Assembly: GCF_000421585.1 (NCBI RefSeq)
Contig: NZ_ATXH01000020.1
Span: 1-44,064 of the forward strand
Direction of reading: 5' to 3'
Length of the DNA: 44,064 nt
Source of the DNA: Thermodesulfatator atlanticus DSM 21156
GTDB taxonomy: Bacteria; Desulfobacterota; Thermodesulfobacteria; Thermodesulfobacteriales; Thermodesulfatatoraceae
Shown one piece after another: positions 18,173-26,090 of the stretch. The position numbers and the translations under genes were made by a program. The notes beneath the pieces are model-generated. The model made no database searches and was not told the origin of the DNA. It saw only the letters and a list, made by a program, of their open reading frames with translations. Position 1 is the stretch's first letter. Every line of letters begins with the position of its first letter.

Positions 18173-19549
18173 ATGCCAAAGTTACCAAGAAAAAACCCCC
18201 GGGCTATGGCCCTTAAGGTGCTCATCCGCTGGGAGACTAAAAAACCCCTTCTTGACGAAGTGCTAAGCGAAGTGCTTGAAAAAAGCGTGCTCCCTGACCC
18301 AAGGGACCAGGGGTTGGTAAGTGAGCTTATAAACGGTGTGGTACGGCATCTTGCCTTCATCGATTACGTGCTTTCGCGGGTAAGCAAAAAACCACTTGAA
18401 AAAATGGACCCTGAAGTGCGGAACGCCTTACGCCTTGGGGCCTATCAGCTTCTTTTCACCCGCATTCCCGTACAAGCTGCCGTGGCAGAAACCGTAAAGA
18501 TTGTCAAAAAGCGGCGGGGCCAATGGATCGTAAACTTTGTAAATGCGGTGTTGCGGGAGCTTGCCCGCCGCAAAAACGAAATAGAACTGCCTCCGCGTGA
18601 AATGGATCCTGTTGCTTACCTTGCTGTTAAATACTCTTATCCTCGCTGGCTTGTAGAACGCTGGCTTAAACTTTTTGGTGAAGAAGAGGCAGAGGCCCTT
18701 CTTAAGGCAGGAAACGAAAGGTCAACACTTGTGGTGCGGGCCAATACCCTGCGGGTCACCAGAGAACAACTGCTTCTTTATTTAAAGGCCGAGATACCCG
18801 AGGCCAAACCTACCCGCTTTAGCCCCGATGGCATTGAGCTAAAAGGGTTTCAGGGTCGCATCACCACGCTTAAGCCTTTTAAATTTGGCTGGCTTCAGGT
18901 CCAGGACGAAGCAAGCCAACTGGTAAGTTATCTTCTTTCTCCCATGCCCGGGGAAAGGATTCTAGACGCCTGCGCAGGGGTGGGGGGAAAGACCACCCAT
19001 ATCGCCCAGCTTATGCGCAATACCGGTCGCATATACGCCATGGATGTGCTTTCCTGGCGGCTTGAGCGCCTTAAAGAAAATGCCAAAAGGCTTGGAGTGA
19101 CAAACATCGAAGTAATCACAGGAGACGCCACCAGGGCCATTGAAACCCTTGGGGGTAGTTTTTTTGACCGTATCTTGATAGACGCCCCTTGCACTGGCAC
19201 AGGTGTTATCAGAAGGCACCCTGATATCAAATGGGCAAGGACCCCTGACGACCTGGTTAGTATCCCTGAAAAACAACTGAGCCTTTTAGAATCCCTTGCC
19301 CCACTTTTAAAAAAAGGAGGGGTAATGGTTTATGCCACCTGCAGCCTTGAGCCTGAAGAAAATGAAGAAGTAATCAAAAATTTTCTGGCAAAACACCAGG
19401 ACTTTATCATTGAAAAAGCACAAGACGTGCTCCCCAAGGAGGCCAGGAGCCTTACTACCGAAGAAGGCTTTATGCGCACTTACCCTCATCGCCACGGGCT
19501 TGACGGCTTTTTCGCCGCCCGTTTACGTAAAAGAAGGATAAGCCGATGA
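18173..19549 (+). CDS. rsmB: 16S rRNA (cytosine-967-C5)-methyltransferase RsmB
   Basis: 458 aa. The N-terminal NusB-like RNA-binding domain (residues ~1-140) is followed by a Rossmann methyltransferase with SAM motif LDACAGVGGKT, motif IV DAPCTGTGVIRRHP (product-release Cys) and motif VI YATCSLEPEENE (catalytic Cys). Full length for RsmB/Sun. A strong AAGGAG ribosome binding site lies upstream. It overlaps trpF by 4 bp. Confidence 0.94.
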   Translation: MPKLPRKNPRAMALKVLIRWETKKPLLDEVLSEVLEKSVLPDPRDQGLVSELINGVVRHLAFIDYVLSRVSKKPLEKMDPEVRNALRLGAYQLLFTRIPVQAAVAETVKIVKKRRGQWIVNFVNAVLRELARRKNEIELPPREMDPVAYLAVKYSYPRWLVERWLKLFGEEEAEALLKAGNERSTLVVRANTLRVTREQLLLYLKAEIPEAKPTRFSPDGIELKGFQGRITTLKPFKFGWLQVQDEASQLVSYLLSPMPGERILDACAGVGGKTTHIAQLMRNTGRIYAMDVLSWRLERLKENAKRLGVTNIEVITGDATRAIETLGGSFFDRILIDAPCTGTGVIRRHPDIKWARTPDDLVSIPEKQLSLLESLAPLLKKGGVMVYATCSLEPEENEEVIKNFLAKHQDFIIEKAQDVLPKEARSLTTEEGFMRTYPHRHGLDGFFAARLRKRRISR

Positions 19550-20163
19550 TACGTATTAAAATCTGCGGTATAACCAGACTTGAAGACGCCCTTTTGGCAG
19601 CTGAACTCGGAGCAAGCGCCATAGGTTTTATTTTCTACGAAAAAAGCCCTCGTTACCTTTTGCCTGAAGCAGCACGTGCTATCCGCTTAAAGCTTCCGCC
19701 CTTTGTAAGCACTGTAGGGGTCTTTGTAAACGAGAGCCAGGAAAAAATAAAAGAAATAAAAGATCTTGTTGGCCTTGATTATGTTCAACTCCACGGAGAA
19801 GAATCCCCGGAAGTTTGCGAAGAGTTTTTTCCCCACGTAATAAAGGCCATCAGAGTTAAAGACGAAAGCGACCTTTTGAAAATTCCACCTTACCAGGGAA
19901 AAGTTTCTGCTATTTTGCTTGATACCTATGTAAAGGGCCTTCCAGGGGGTACGGGAAAGGCATTTAACTGGGAACTAGCCAAAGAAGCCCAAAAATTTGG
20001 TCTGCCTATTATCCTGGCAGGAGGCCTAAACCCGGAAAACATAAGTCAGGCAAGAGAACAAGCCGCACCCTATGCCCTTGACGTAAGCTCTGGCATTGAA
20101 GCTTCCCCGGGGGTAAAAGACCACTTTCTTATGAAAGAACTTTTCCGCAAAATTTTTCGCTAA
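19546..20163 (+). CDS. trpF: phosphoribosylanthranilate isomerase
   Basis: 205 aa TIM barrel, the third step of tryptophan synthesis from anthranilate. Motifs: KICGITRLEDA (catalytic Cys on beta 1), GFIFYEKSPRYL, LHGEE, the catalytic Asp in LLDTY, LAGGLNPEN and DVSSGIE. It starts within the rsmB stop (ATGA overlap). No other trp genes are in the window, so trpF is detached from any trp operon here. Confidence 0.94.
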   Translation: MIRIKICGITRLEDALLAAELGASAIGFIFYEKSPRYLLPEAARAIRLKLPPFVSTVGVFVNESQEKIKEIKDLVGLDYVQLHGEESPEVCEEFFPHVIKAIRVKDESDLLKIPPYQGKVSAILLDTYVKGLPGGTGKAFNWELAKEAQKFGLPIILAGGLNPENISQAREQAAPYALDVSSGIEASPGVKDHFLMKELFRKIFR

Positions 20164-20312
20164 AAACTTAAGGCTTGCCTTTTTACTGGTTAGCAATAAA
20201 TTCATAAGCGCAATCCTTAACGCTGCTTTACACCGGAAAAACATAATGGTAACCACGGGGATTGAAGAGATAAAACAAGCAGGCAACCAAATAAGGCTAA
20301 AAAGGTGAAAAT

Positions 20313-21263
20313 ATGGGCCGTAGTCATAAAAAAAATAAAGAAAAAAAACAAAAAAAAACTCAAAAGAACAATAATCGCAAAGAAAATAAGAAAAATTTTA
20401 GCGAACAACCCAAGAAAAAAGAAAAACCCGCTAAAAAGCCAGAAACACAAAGGCAAGGCTCCCCAGAAGTGGTAGAGCTTGTCTTTCGCGAAGGGTATTC
20501 CGGATTTCACGCCGTAGTTGAGGGAAAAGACCTAAAACCCGGAGACCTGGTAATCGTTGAATTCCCCGAGCAGACAGAGATAGCCCAGGTGGTCTCAGCA
20601 CCGGTTTCTTTTCCGCTTTCGCGCGAAGCTTTAGAGGCCCTTCCCAAGGTAAAACGCCTTGCCACCCCGAAAGAAATAACCCGGCACCAGGAAAACCTTG
20701 AGTTTGAAGAAAAGGCCTGGAGCATTTGCGAACAACTTGCCCAGGAGCAAGGGCTTGAGATGAAGCTTGTGCGCGTGGAACGCCTTTTTGACAGGAGCAA
20801 AGTGATTTTTTACTACACCGCTGACGGCCGCATTGATTTTCGCCAACTGGTAAAAGACCTGGTACGAGCCTTACGAACTCGTATTGAAATGCGCCAGATA
20901 GGCGTGCGCCACGAAGCCGGCATGATAGGCGGCATTGGCTGCTGCGGGCGAGAAATCTGCTGCGCCACTTTCTTGCGCAAGTTTGATCCTGTTTCTATAA
21001 AAATTGCCAAAGAACAAAGCCTTCCCCTTGACCCGGTAAAAATCTCTGGCATTTGCGGAAGGCTTCTTTGCTGTCTTCTATTTGAACACAATGTTTACGC
21101 AGAACTTTCGGCAAGCCTTCCCAAGATTGGCAAAAAAGTATCTCTTTCAGAGATTCAGGGCCGCGTAGTGCGCTATAACATTTTTCGTGAGTCCGTAACC
21201 ATTGAAACTGCTGAAGGCGAAGAAGTAGAAATTCCAGTAGAAGACTTTCGAAAGGAGCTTTAA
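20313..21263 (+). CDS. ricT: PSP1-domain protein, RicT-like
   Basis: 316 aa. The N-terminal ~45 residues are almost all Lys/Asn/Gln/Glu and low-complexity. The PSP1 domain follows, with the Cys-rich signature GGIGCCGREICCATFLR and CGRLLCCLLFEH. In Bacillus, RicT works with RicA and RicF in a Fe-S complex that affects RNA processing; whether that holds outside Firmicutes is unclear. The basic tail suggests nucleic-acid or ribosome contact. It is 2 bp upstream of metG, a gene order common in this group. A 20-codon ATG reading frame just upstream (20251) was not annotated. Confidence 0.88.
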   Translation: MGRSHKKNKEKKQKKTQKNNNRKENKKNFSEQPKKKEKPAKKPETQRQGSPEVVELVFREGYSGFHAVVEGKDLKPGDLVIVEFPEQTEIAQVVSAPVSFPLSREALEALPKVKRLATPKEITRHQENLEFEEKAWSICEQLAQEQGLEMKLVRVERLFDRSKVIFYYTADGRIDFRQLVKDLVRALRTRIEMRQIGVRHEAGMIGGIGCCGREICCATFLRKFDPVSIKIAKEQSLPLDPVKISGICGRLLCCLLFEHNVYAELSASLPKIGKKVSLSEIQGRVVRYNIFRESVTIETAEGEEVEIPVEDFRKEL

Positions 21264-21264
21264 A

Positions 21265-23163
21265 ATGGCGTTTTACATCACCACTCCCATCTACTACGTG
21301 AATGCCGAGCCCCACCTTGGGCATGCCTACACCACCATTGTGGCAGATGTTGTGGCAAGGCTAAAACGCCTCCTTGGGGAAGAAGTCTTTTTCCTCACCG
21401 GAACCGACGAACACGGCGACAAAATCGTAAAAGCCGCCGAAAAAAAAGGCCTTACCCCTCAAGAATACGTTGACCACATAAGCAGCCTTTTCAAAGAAAC
21501 CTGGGCCCTTTTTAACATCTCCTACGATAGGTTTATCCGCACCACTGAGCCTGAACACAAGCGCGTAGTGCAACTTGCCCTTCAAAAAATCTACGAACAA
21601 GGCGACATTTATTACGCCGAGTACGAAGGGCTTTATTGCTTTGGATGCGAGCGTTTTCTTACCCAAAAAGAACTAGAAGACGGGCTTTGCCCGGACCACA
21701 AAACCCCCCCTACCCCGCTTAAAGAGGCTAATTACTTTTTCAAGCTTTCTAAGTATCAGGACTGGCTTATTGACCACATAAAGAAAAACCCGGTATTCAT
21801 TACCCCTTCCCGCTACAGGAATGAAATTTTATCTTTCCTCAAAGAAGACTTAGAAGACCTTTGCATCTCACGCCCTAAAAGCAGGCTAACCTGGGGCATA
21901 GAGCTTCCTTTTGACAAAAATTTCGTAACTTATGTCTGGTTTGATGCCCTGCTTAATTATCTCTCAGGCATTGGTTTCCCTGAAGGTGCCTCGTGGCAGA
22001 AGTTCTGGCCTGCCCACCACGTTATTGCCAAGGATATTCTTAAGCCCCATGCGGTTTACTGGCCCATTATGCTAAAGGCCCTTGGGGTGCCGCCTTATCG
22101 CAGCCTTCACGTTCATGGCTACTGGAACATCGACGACACTAAAATGTCCAAATCCCTGGGGAACATCGTGCGCCCCAAAGACCTTGCCGCCAAGTACGGA
22201 GTTGACCAGGTCCGCTACTTTTTACTCCGGGAGATGGCCTTTGGCATTGATGCCAACTTCAGCGAAGAGGCCCTGCGCACCCGGACAAACGCAGACTTGG
22301 CCAACGACCTCGGCAACCTTGTTCACCGCACCCTTACCATGGTCAAAAAATATTTCCGCGGCCAAGTCCCTGAGTGTGCAAGCCTTGAGCCAGACGATCA
22401 AAAACTTAGAGAGCTTAGCCAAAAGGCCTGTGCTACCTATCTGGAAGAAATGGAAAAGTTCCAGTTCCATCGGGGGCTTTCTGCGCTTTGGGAACTGATC
22501 CGTGAGGCTAACCGCTACGTTGATTACCAGGCCCCCTGGACCTTGATGAAAGAAAATAAAACCGAACGCGCGGCAACCGTGCTTTATCATCTCCTGGAAG
22601 TTTTGCGCCTTTGCGCCACAGCCCTTTGGCCAGTCATGCCAACATCTTCTGAAAAAGTTTTAATAAGCCTTGGTCTCGAGCCTGGCAAGTATTTGAAAGG
22701 AGAATTCCTAAGCAAATTTGAATCCCTACCCATAGGGCAAAAAACAAAACGCGGCAAGGCTATTTTCCCCCGGATAGAAGAAACCCCTCAGGAAAAACCC
22801 AAAGACAAACAAGACCAAAAGGAGCCCAAAGTGAGTGAAGAAAACCTCATTTCATTTGAAGAATTCCAGAAGCTTGACCTACGCGTGGCTGAAATCATCG
22901 AAGCAGAAAAAGTCCCTGGAACAGACCGACTTTTAAAGCTCAAAGTCAAGTGCCCTGAAGAAAGAACCGTGATAGCGGGCATTGCCGAATATTATGAACC
23001 CAAAAGCCTTATCGGGAAAAAAGTCATCCTGGTGGCAAACTTAAAGCCTGCCAAGATCCGAGGCATTACTTCCCAGGGGATGGTCCTTGCGGCCAAAGGC
23101 GAACAAGGACTGGCGGTGATTGTTCCTGAAAAAGACGTCCCCTGTGGGAGCAAGGTGAGCTAA
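21265..23163 (+). CDS. metG: methionyl-tRNA synthetase
   Basis: 632 aa class I synthetase. HIGH motif PHLGHAYT near the start, a zinc knuckle of one Cys pair (CFGCERF, then a distal Cys/His in LCPDH), and the KMSKSLGN loop are all intact. An anticodon-binding helix bundle follows, then a charged linker (~residues 505-530) and a C-terminal EMAP/Trbp111-like tRNA-binding domain beginning LDLRVAEIIEAEKV. It ends 2 bp before the convergent cas6 stop. Confidence 0.96.
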   Translation: MAFYITTPIYYVNAEPHLGHAYTTIVADVVARLKRLLGEEVFFLTGTDEHGDKIVKAAEKKGLTPQEYVDHISSLFKETWALFNISYDRFIRTTEPEHKRVVQLALQKIYEQGDIYYAEYEGLYCFGCERFLTQKELEDGLCPDHKTPPTPLKEANYFFKLSKYQDWLIDHIKKNPVFITPSRYRNEILSFLKEDLEDLCISRPKSRLTWGIELPFDKNFVTYVWFDALLNYLSGIGFPEGASWQKFWPAHHVIAKDILKPHAVYWPIMLKALGVPPYRSLHVHGYWNIDDTKMSKSLGNIVRPKDLAAKYGVDQVRYFLLREMAFGIDANFSEEALRTRTNADLANDLGNLVHRTLTMVKKYFRGQVPECASLEPDDQKLRELSQKACATYLEEMEKFQFHRGLSALWELIREANRYVDYQAPWTLMKENKTERAATVLYHLLEVLRLCATALWPVMPTSSEKVLISLGLEPGKYLKGEFLSKFESLPIGQKTKRGKAIFPRIEETPQEKPKDKQDQKEPKVSEENLISFEEFQKLDLRVAEIIEAEKVPGTDRLLKLKVKCPEERTVIAGIAEYYEPKSLIGKKVILVANLKPAKIRGITSQGMVLAAKGEQGLAVIVPEKDVPCGSKVS

Positions 23164-23165
23164 GC

Positions 23166-24086
23166 TCAGCTCATTTCTTCTAGGCGGTAGGCCCCGAAGC
23201 CAAAGCTTGTGTTTTTGCCCACGTGAACCAGCTCGCCCAGGCGCAAAAGGGGCATAAAGGGCGAAAGCTCGCCCTCAAAGAGGGCCTCTCCCACAAAGCC
23301 CCTTAAGGGCATGGTGGTCTCTTTACGGGCCGAGTAGCGAATGATCTCCTGCGGAAAAAGGCGCTTTGCCACGGTTTTTACCCCCTGAGCCCTTTCAATG
23401 AGCTCTTTAAAGGGAAGATTAAGTTCCTTTTCGGCGTGAAAATAAGAAAGGGCCGAGACCCTGCGCAAAAGGTTCCGCACCAGTATGTGAAAGGCAAAAT
23501 TTTTGGGCGGCACCAAGTGACCTTCAAAACGCAAGCTGGTTGGGGTCAAAAACCTGATTTTTATTTGCGAGGCTCCTTCCTCATGGATTTCTTCTTTCAT
23601 GGTAGGGGGTTTTAGCTGTCCTTTTTGGTAAAGGCTCTCGTGGCCAAAGTGGTCTTTTATATCTGCGATTTGAAACCGGGCCCGCCTGCGCCCAAGGCCC
23701 TTATCGCCTGCTGCCGAAAGGGCCAGCACAAAATGCGGGAAATACTGGATGCCACGCCCCACCAGGGTAAGCCCAAGTTCAAAGGTATTTCCTTTTAAAG
23801 GCAAAACAGGAGTTAAAGCAAAGGGATGGGGTACGTAAGGATAAAGCCTGAGTCTTTCGGCATCTTCAGGCCGGGGGGTTTCAAAGATATAACCATAGGC
23901 ACAATGCTGGTTTAAGGGGCATGGCGCGCACGTCTCAAATTGCCTTGCCACACAAGAGATGCGTTTGAGCTGGGCGCCAAGCACACCCCTTAAGGGAGAA
24001 AAAGGCTTGCGTGGAAAAACAAGCGGCTCTTCTACTCTCAGGGAAAACCAGACCCTTATTAAAGGCAGAAAAATTTTTGACATCAC
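23166..24086 (-). CDS. cas6: Cas6 pre-crRNA processing endoribonuclease
   Basis: 306 aa RAMP protein. The N-terminal half has a Cys-containing insertion (CAPCPLNQHC, possible metal knuckle). The C-terminal RAMP half ends with the Gly-rich loop VGKNTSFGFGAYRLEE, diagnostic of the Cas6 subfamily found with III-B systems. It should cut repeat RNA into crRNAs for the Cmr complex. It is divergent from cas2 (48 bp apart). The catalytic residues cannot be assigned with confidence from sequence alone. Confidence 0.85.
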   Translation of the reverse strand: MMSKIFLPLIRVWFSLRVEEPLVFPRKPFSPLRGVLGAQLKRISCVARQFETCAPCPLNQHCAYGYIFETPRPEDAERLRLYPYVPHPFALTPVLPLKGNTFELGLTLVGRGIQYFPHFVLALSAAGDKGLGRRRARFQIADIKDHFGHESLYQKGQLKPPTMKEEIHEEGASQIKIRFLTPTSLRFEGHLVPPKNFAFHILVRNLLRRVSALSYFHAEKELNLPFKELIERAQGVKTVAKRLFPQEIIRYSARKETTMPLRGFVGEALFEGELSPFMPLLRLGELVHVGKNTSFGFGAYRLEEMS

Positions 24087-24134
24087 CGCCCTTTTTAAAC
24101 TAAAACCATTTAAAAACGCAATAAATTTTTACGG

Positions 24135-24425
24135 ATGGCCAAAAAGCTCTTCTTCATTATCTCTTACGACATCTCTGACGAAAAGCGTCTGCGCCGCGTC
24201 TTCGAATTTCTGGAAGATTACGGCCAGTGGAAACAAAAAAGTGTCTTTGAGTGCTGGCTAACCGAAAAAGAATATCAGCAGGTGAAAGCTGGCCTTAAAG
24301 AGCTTATCAAACCAAGGGAAGACCGGGTGCGATTTTATCGCTTATGTGAGGCCTGCCGTAAACAGGCCTTCTCCCACGGCTGGGGCGAACTGCCCGATAG
24401 TCCTGAAGAAGAAGTTATTCTTTAG
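24135..24425 (+). CDS. cas2: Cas2, copy 1
   Basis: 96 aa. The start FFIISYDISDEKRLRRV carries the conserved first-strand Asp, followed by YGQWKQKSVFECWLT, the dimer-forming core. The usual size for Cas2, which bridges two Cas1 dimers in spacer acquisition. No cas1 is beside it. It ends with EEEVIL. It differs substantially from the second copy at 41743, so it is not a recent duplicate. Upstream ribosome binding site is weak. Confidence 0.92.
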   Translation: MAKKLFFIISYDISDEKRLRRVFEFLEDYGQWKQKSVFECWLTEKEYQQVKAGLKELIKPREDRVRFYRLCEACRKQAFSHGWGELPDSPEEEVIL

Positions 24426-24465
24426 GAACGTTATTAGGAGCGTAAAACAGGCGACAATTGAACAA

Positions 24466-24490
24466 TGTCATTGCAAGCGAAGTAAAGCAA
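24466..24490. repeat. half REP-like palindrome arm
   Basis: Contains GTCATTGCAAGCGAAG, a variant of the GTCATTGCGAGCGAAG arm of the larger REP-like repeats. No matching partner arm was found next to it. Confidence 0.45.
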
Positions 24491-24501
24491 TATCAGGTAG
24501 A

Positions 24502-24563
24502 AGAGTTTGTAGAGGTTCTAGAGGTTCTAGAGGTTCTAGAGGTTCTAGAGGTTTTAGAGGTTT
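24502..24563. repeat. 9-bp tandem repeat (AGAGGTTCT)n
   Basis: Four exact AGAGGTTCT units from 24511, then AGAGGTTTT and a partial unit, with a diverged unit before them. It lies in a non-coding stretch after cas2 and next to REP-like sequences. It has no spacers, so it is not a CRISPR array. Confidence 0.9.
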
Positions 24564-24599
24564 GGATTGAATGGATATCGAAAGCACTATTTTTGTCAG

Positions 24600-24752
24600 T
24601 CATTGCGAGCGAACGCAGTGAGCGAAGCAATCTAGATCCCTCTCTGTGTTCGGGAAAGAGATCGCTTCGTCGGCCCTTACGGGCCTCCTCGCGATGACAG
24701 ATAAGGGAGAGCCTCCTTGCGATGACACATTGTCGGATAAAACATGCTCCCA
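24600..24752. repeat. REP/BIME-like repeat, copy A
   Basis: Composite of inverted arms: a TCATTGCGAGCGAA arm faces CCTCGCGATGAC, with AGAGATCGCTTCGTCGG and the hairpin GGCCC-TTAC-GGGCC between. About 140 bp is nearly identical to 35966-36108. It carries an extra 13-bp GCGAACGCAGTGA-type unit and slightly different ends. Probably a non-autonomous element related to the RAYT transposase at the left edge. Confidence 0.8.
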
Positions 24753-24754
24753 TT

Positions 24755-24790
24755 ACTGGTAGGGGCACGCCATGCCGTGCCCCTACCAGT
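24755..24790. repeat. perfect 15-bp-arm palindrome
   Basis: ACTGGTAGGGGCACG - CCATGC - CGTGCCCCTACCAGT. A very stable hairpin between the REP-like repeat and the cmr promoter. There is no T-run after it on the plus strand, so it may be a repetitive element rather than a terminator. Confidence 0.85.
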
Positions 24791-24850
24791 ACAAGTCACT
24801 TTCACTACCATTCCTTAACCGGAAATCGGATGGTCTAAAAAAACAAACTA

Positions 24851-24880
24851 TTGACCCATTAGCTAAACCTATTCTATAAG
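24851..24880 (+). promoter_or_regulatory. sigma-70 promoter of the cmr operon
   Basis: TTGACC, an 18-base spacer, then TATAAG, about 34 bp before the cmr1 start. It follows all the repeats, so transcription of cmr1-cmr2-cmr3 probably starts here. Confidence 0.6.
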
Positions 24881-24913
24881 AGGATTGTCTTAAGTAATAA
24901 GGATATCCAATTT

Positions 24914-26090
24914 ATGATGTCTTTTTCCCACTTAATAAAACCAACCAGCATCGAACTCAGGTGCCGCATCCTAACGCCCATGTTCCTGGGAGATGCTTAT
25001 CAGCAAGCCTCTCTTCGGGCAGCCCCTTTTAAAGGTCTTTTGCGCTACTGGTGGCGAGTGGCCGCAGGCCTTACTTATAAGTCGCCCAAAGATTTGCTCA
25101 AGGCTGAATCTGAAATATTTGGCGGTGGAGGAGAGAAGGCCCGCAGGAGTCTGGTAAAGATTTGGGTTGAGGGAAATCCCAAGGTCGTAGAAGACGAAAA
25201 GTTACCCGGGGTAAAAAATATCTTTCATCCTGAAGTTGGCCGCTCCGTAAATCCTCTTCTTTATCTGGGTTACGGCCCCGTAACTTGGGACAAAAAGCTT
25301 CGATCCCCCCGCTACACCCGCTCTTACCTTGCTCCTGGTGCCACCTTTGTCCTCAAGCTCACTGTCCCGGTCTCTCTTTTAGAAGATGGCCGGGAGGCAG
25401 AACTCTTTAAAACAGCCCTTCTTTACTTTCGGGCCTTCGGGGCCGCAGGTGCCCGCTCACGCAACGGGTGGGGAAGTTTTCAGGTGGAAGGGATGGAAGG
25501 TTGTTACCATTTGGATGAAAATTTTAGCGAAAGATTGCTAGAAGACCTTCCTTATTGGAAAGATTGTTTTGATAAATCTTATCCTCATACCCCTGCCAAA
25601 GGAGATAACAGCAAGCTACTTTTGTGGAAAAGGGAGGGTTTTAAATCCTGGGAAAAAGCTATGAAATTCCTTGCCGAAGTTTATATTTATCTTCGCACAA
25701 GTTACGTGCCTGAAGGATATAATTGGTCTAAAAAAAACAAAATTAGATCCAGATGGGACGCACGACATCGCTGAAAGGCATCTTTTAGGTTTTCCTTTGA
25801 CTAATCATCCTGCGGTAAACGCCGGCTGGGGTGCGTGGAACCATAAAAAGAATAAATATGTTCCAAAAGCTCGTTTGGCCTCGCCCCTGCGTTTTACTGT
25901 CAGACACGATTCTGATACTTACAAAGTTCTGGTTTTACACCTTCCGTATTATTTAGATCCGGATCATTACTTAAAGTCCAACAAAAAAACTATGTGGTTA
26001 TCTAAAAAACAACAGATAGAACTCTGGCAAAAGGTGCACGAGCGCCTGGACCAGGCCATGCAAAGGGCAAGCATAAATGACTGCCTGTAA
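24914..26090 (+). pseudogene. cmr1: Cmr1 (Cas7-like RAMP), frameshifted at an A8 run
   Basis: The first frame (24914-25774) has the RAMP start (RCRILTPMFLGDA, FKGLLRYWWRV, FGAAGARSRNGWGSF) and then leaves frame at eight A bases (25730-25737). The rest continues in the next frame up to 26090, through LDPDGTHDIAERHLLGFPL. Reading seven A bases joins them to a normal ~391-aa Cmr1. Cmr1 caps the 3' side of the crRNA backbone in III-B complexes. It could be a real mutation, an assembly error in a homopolymer, or transcriptional slippage restoring the frame. It overlaps cmr2 by 14 bp. Confidence 0.85.

Noticed and set aside
20251-20313. 20-codon reading frame before ricT as a leader peptide
   Set aside because: Short, no codon bias for regulation and no attenuator hairpin; coincidence cannot be excluded.
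24502-24563. 9-bp tandem repeat considered as a CRISPR array
   Set aside because: Units are contiguous, 9 bp long and have no spacers.
24458-24768. Overlapping short frames on both strands in the cas2-cmr1 gap
   Set aside because: They are translations of tandem and palindromic repeats.
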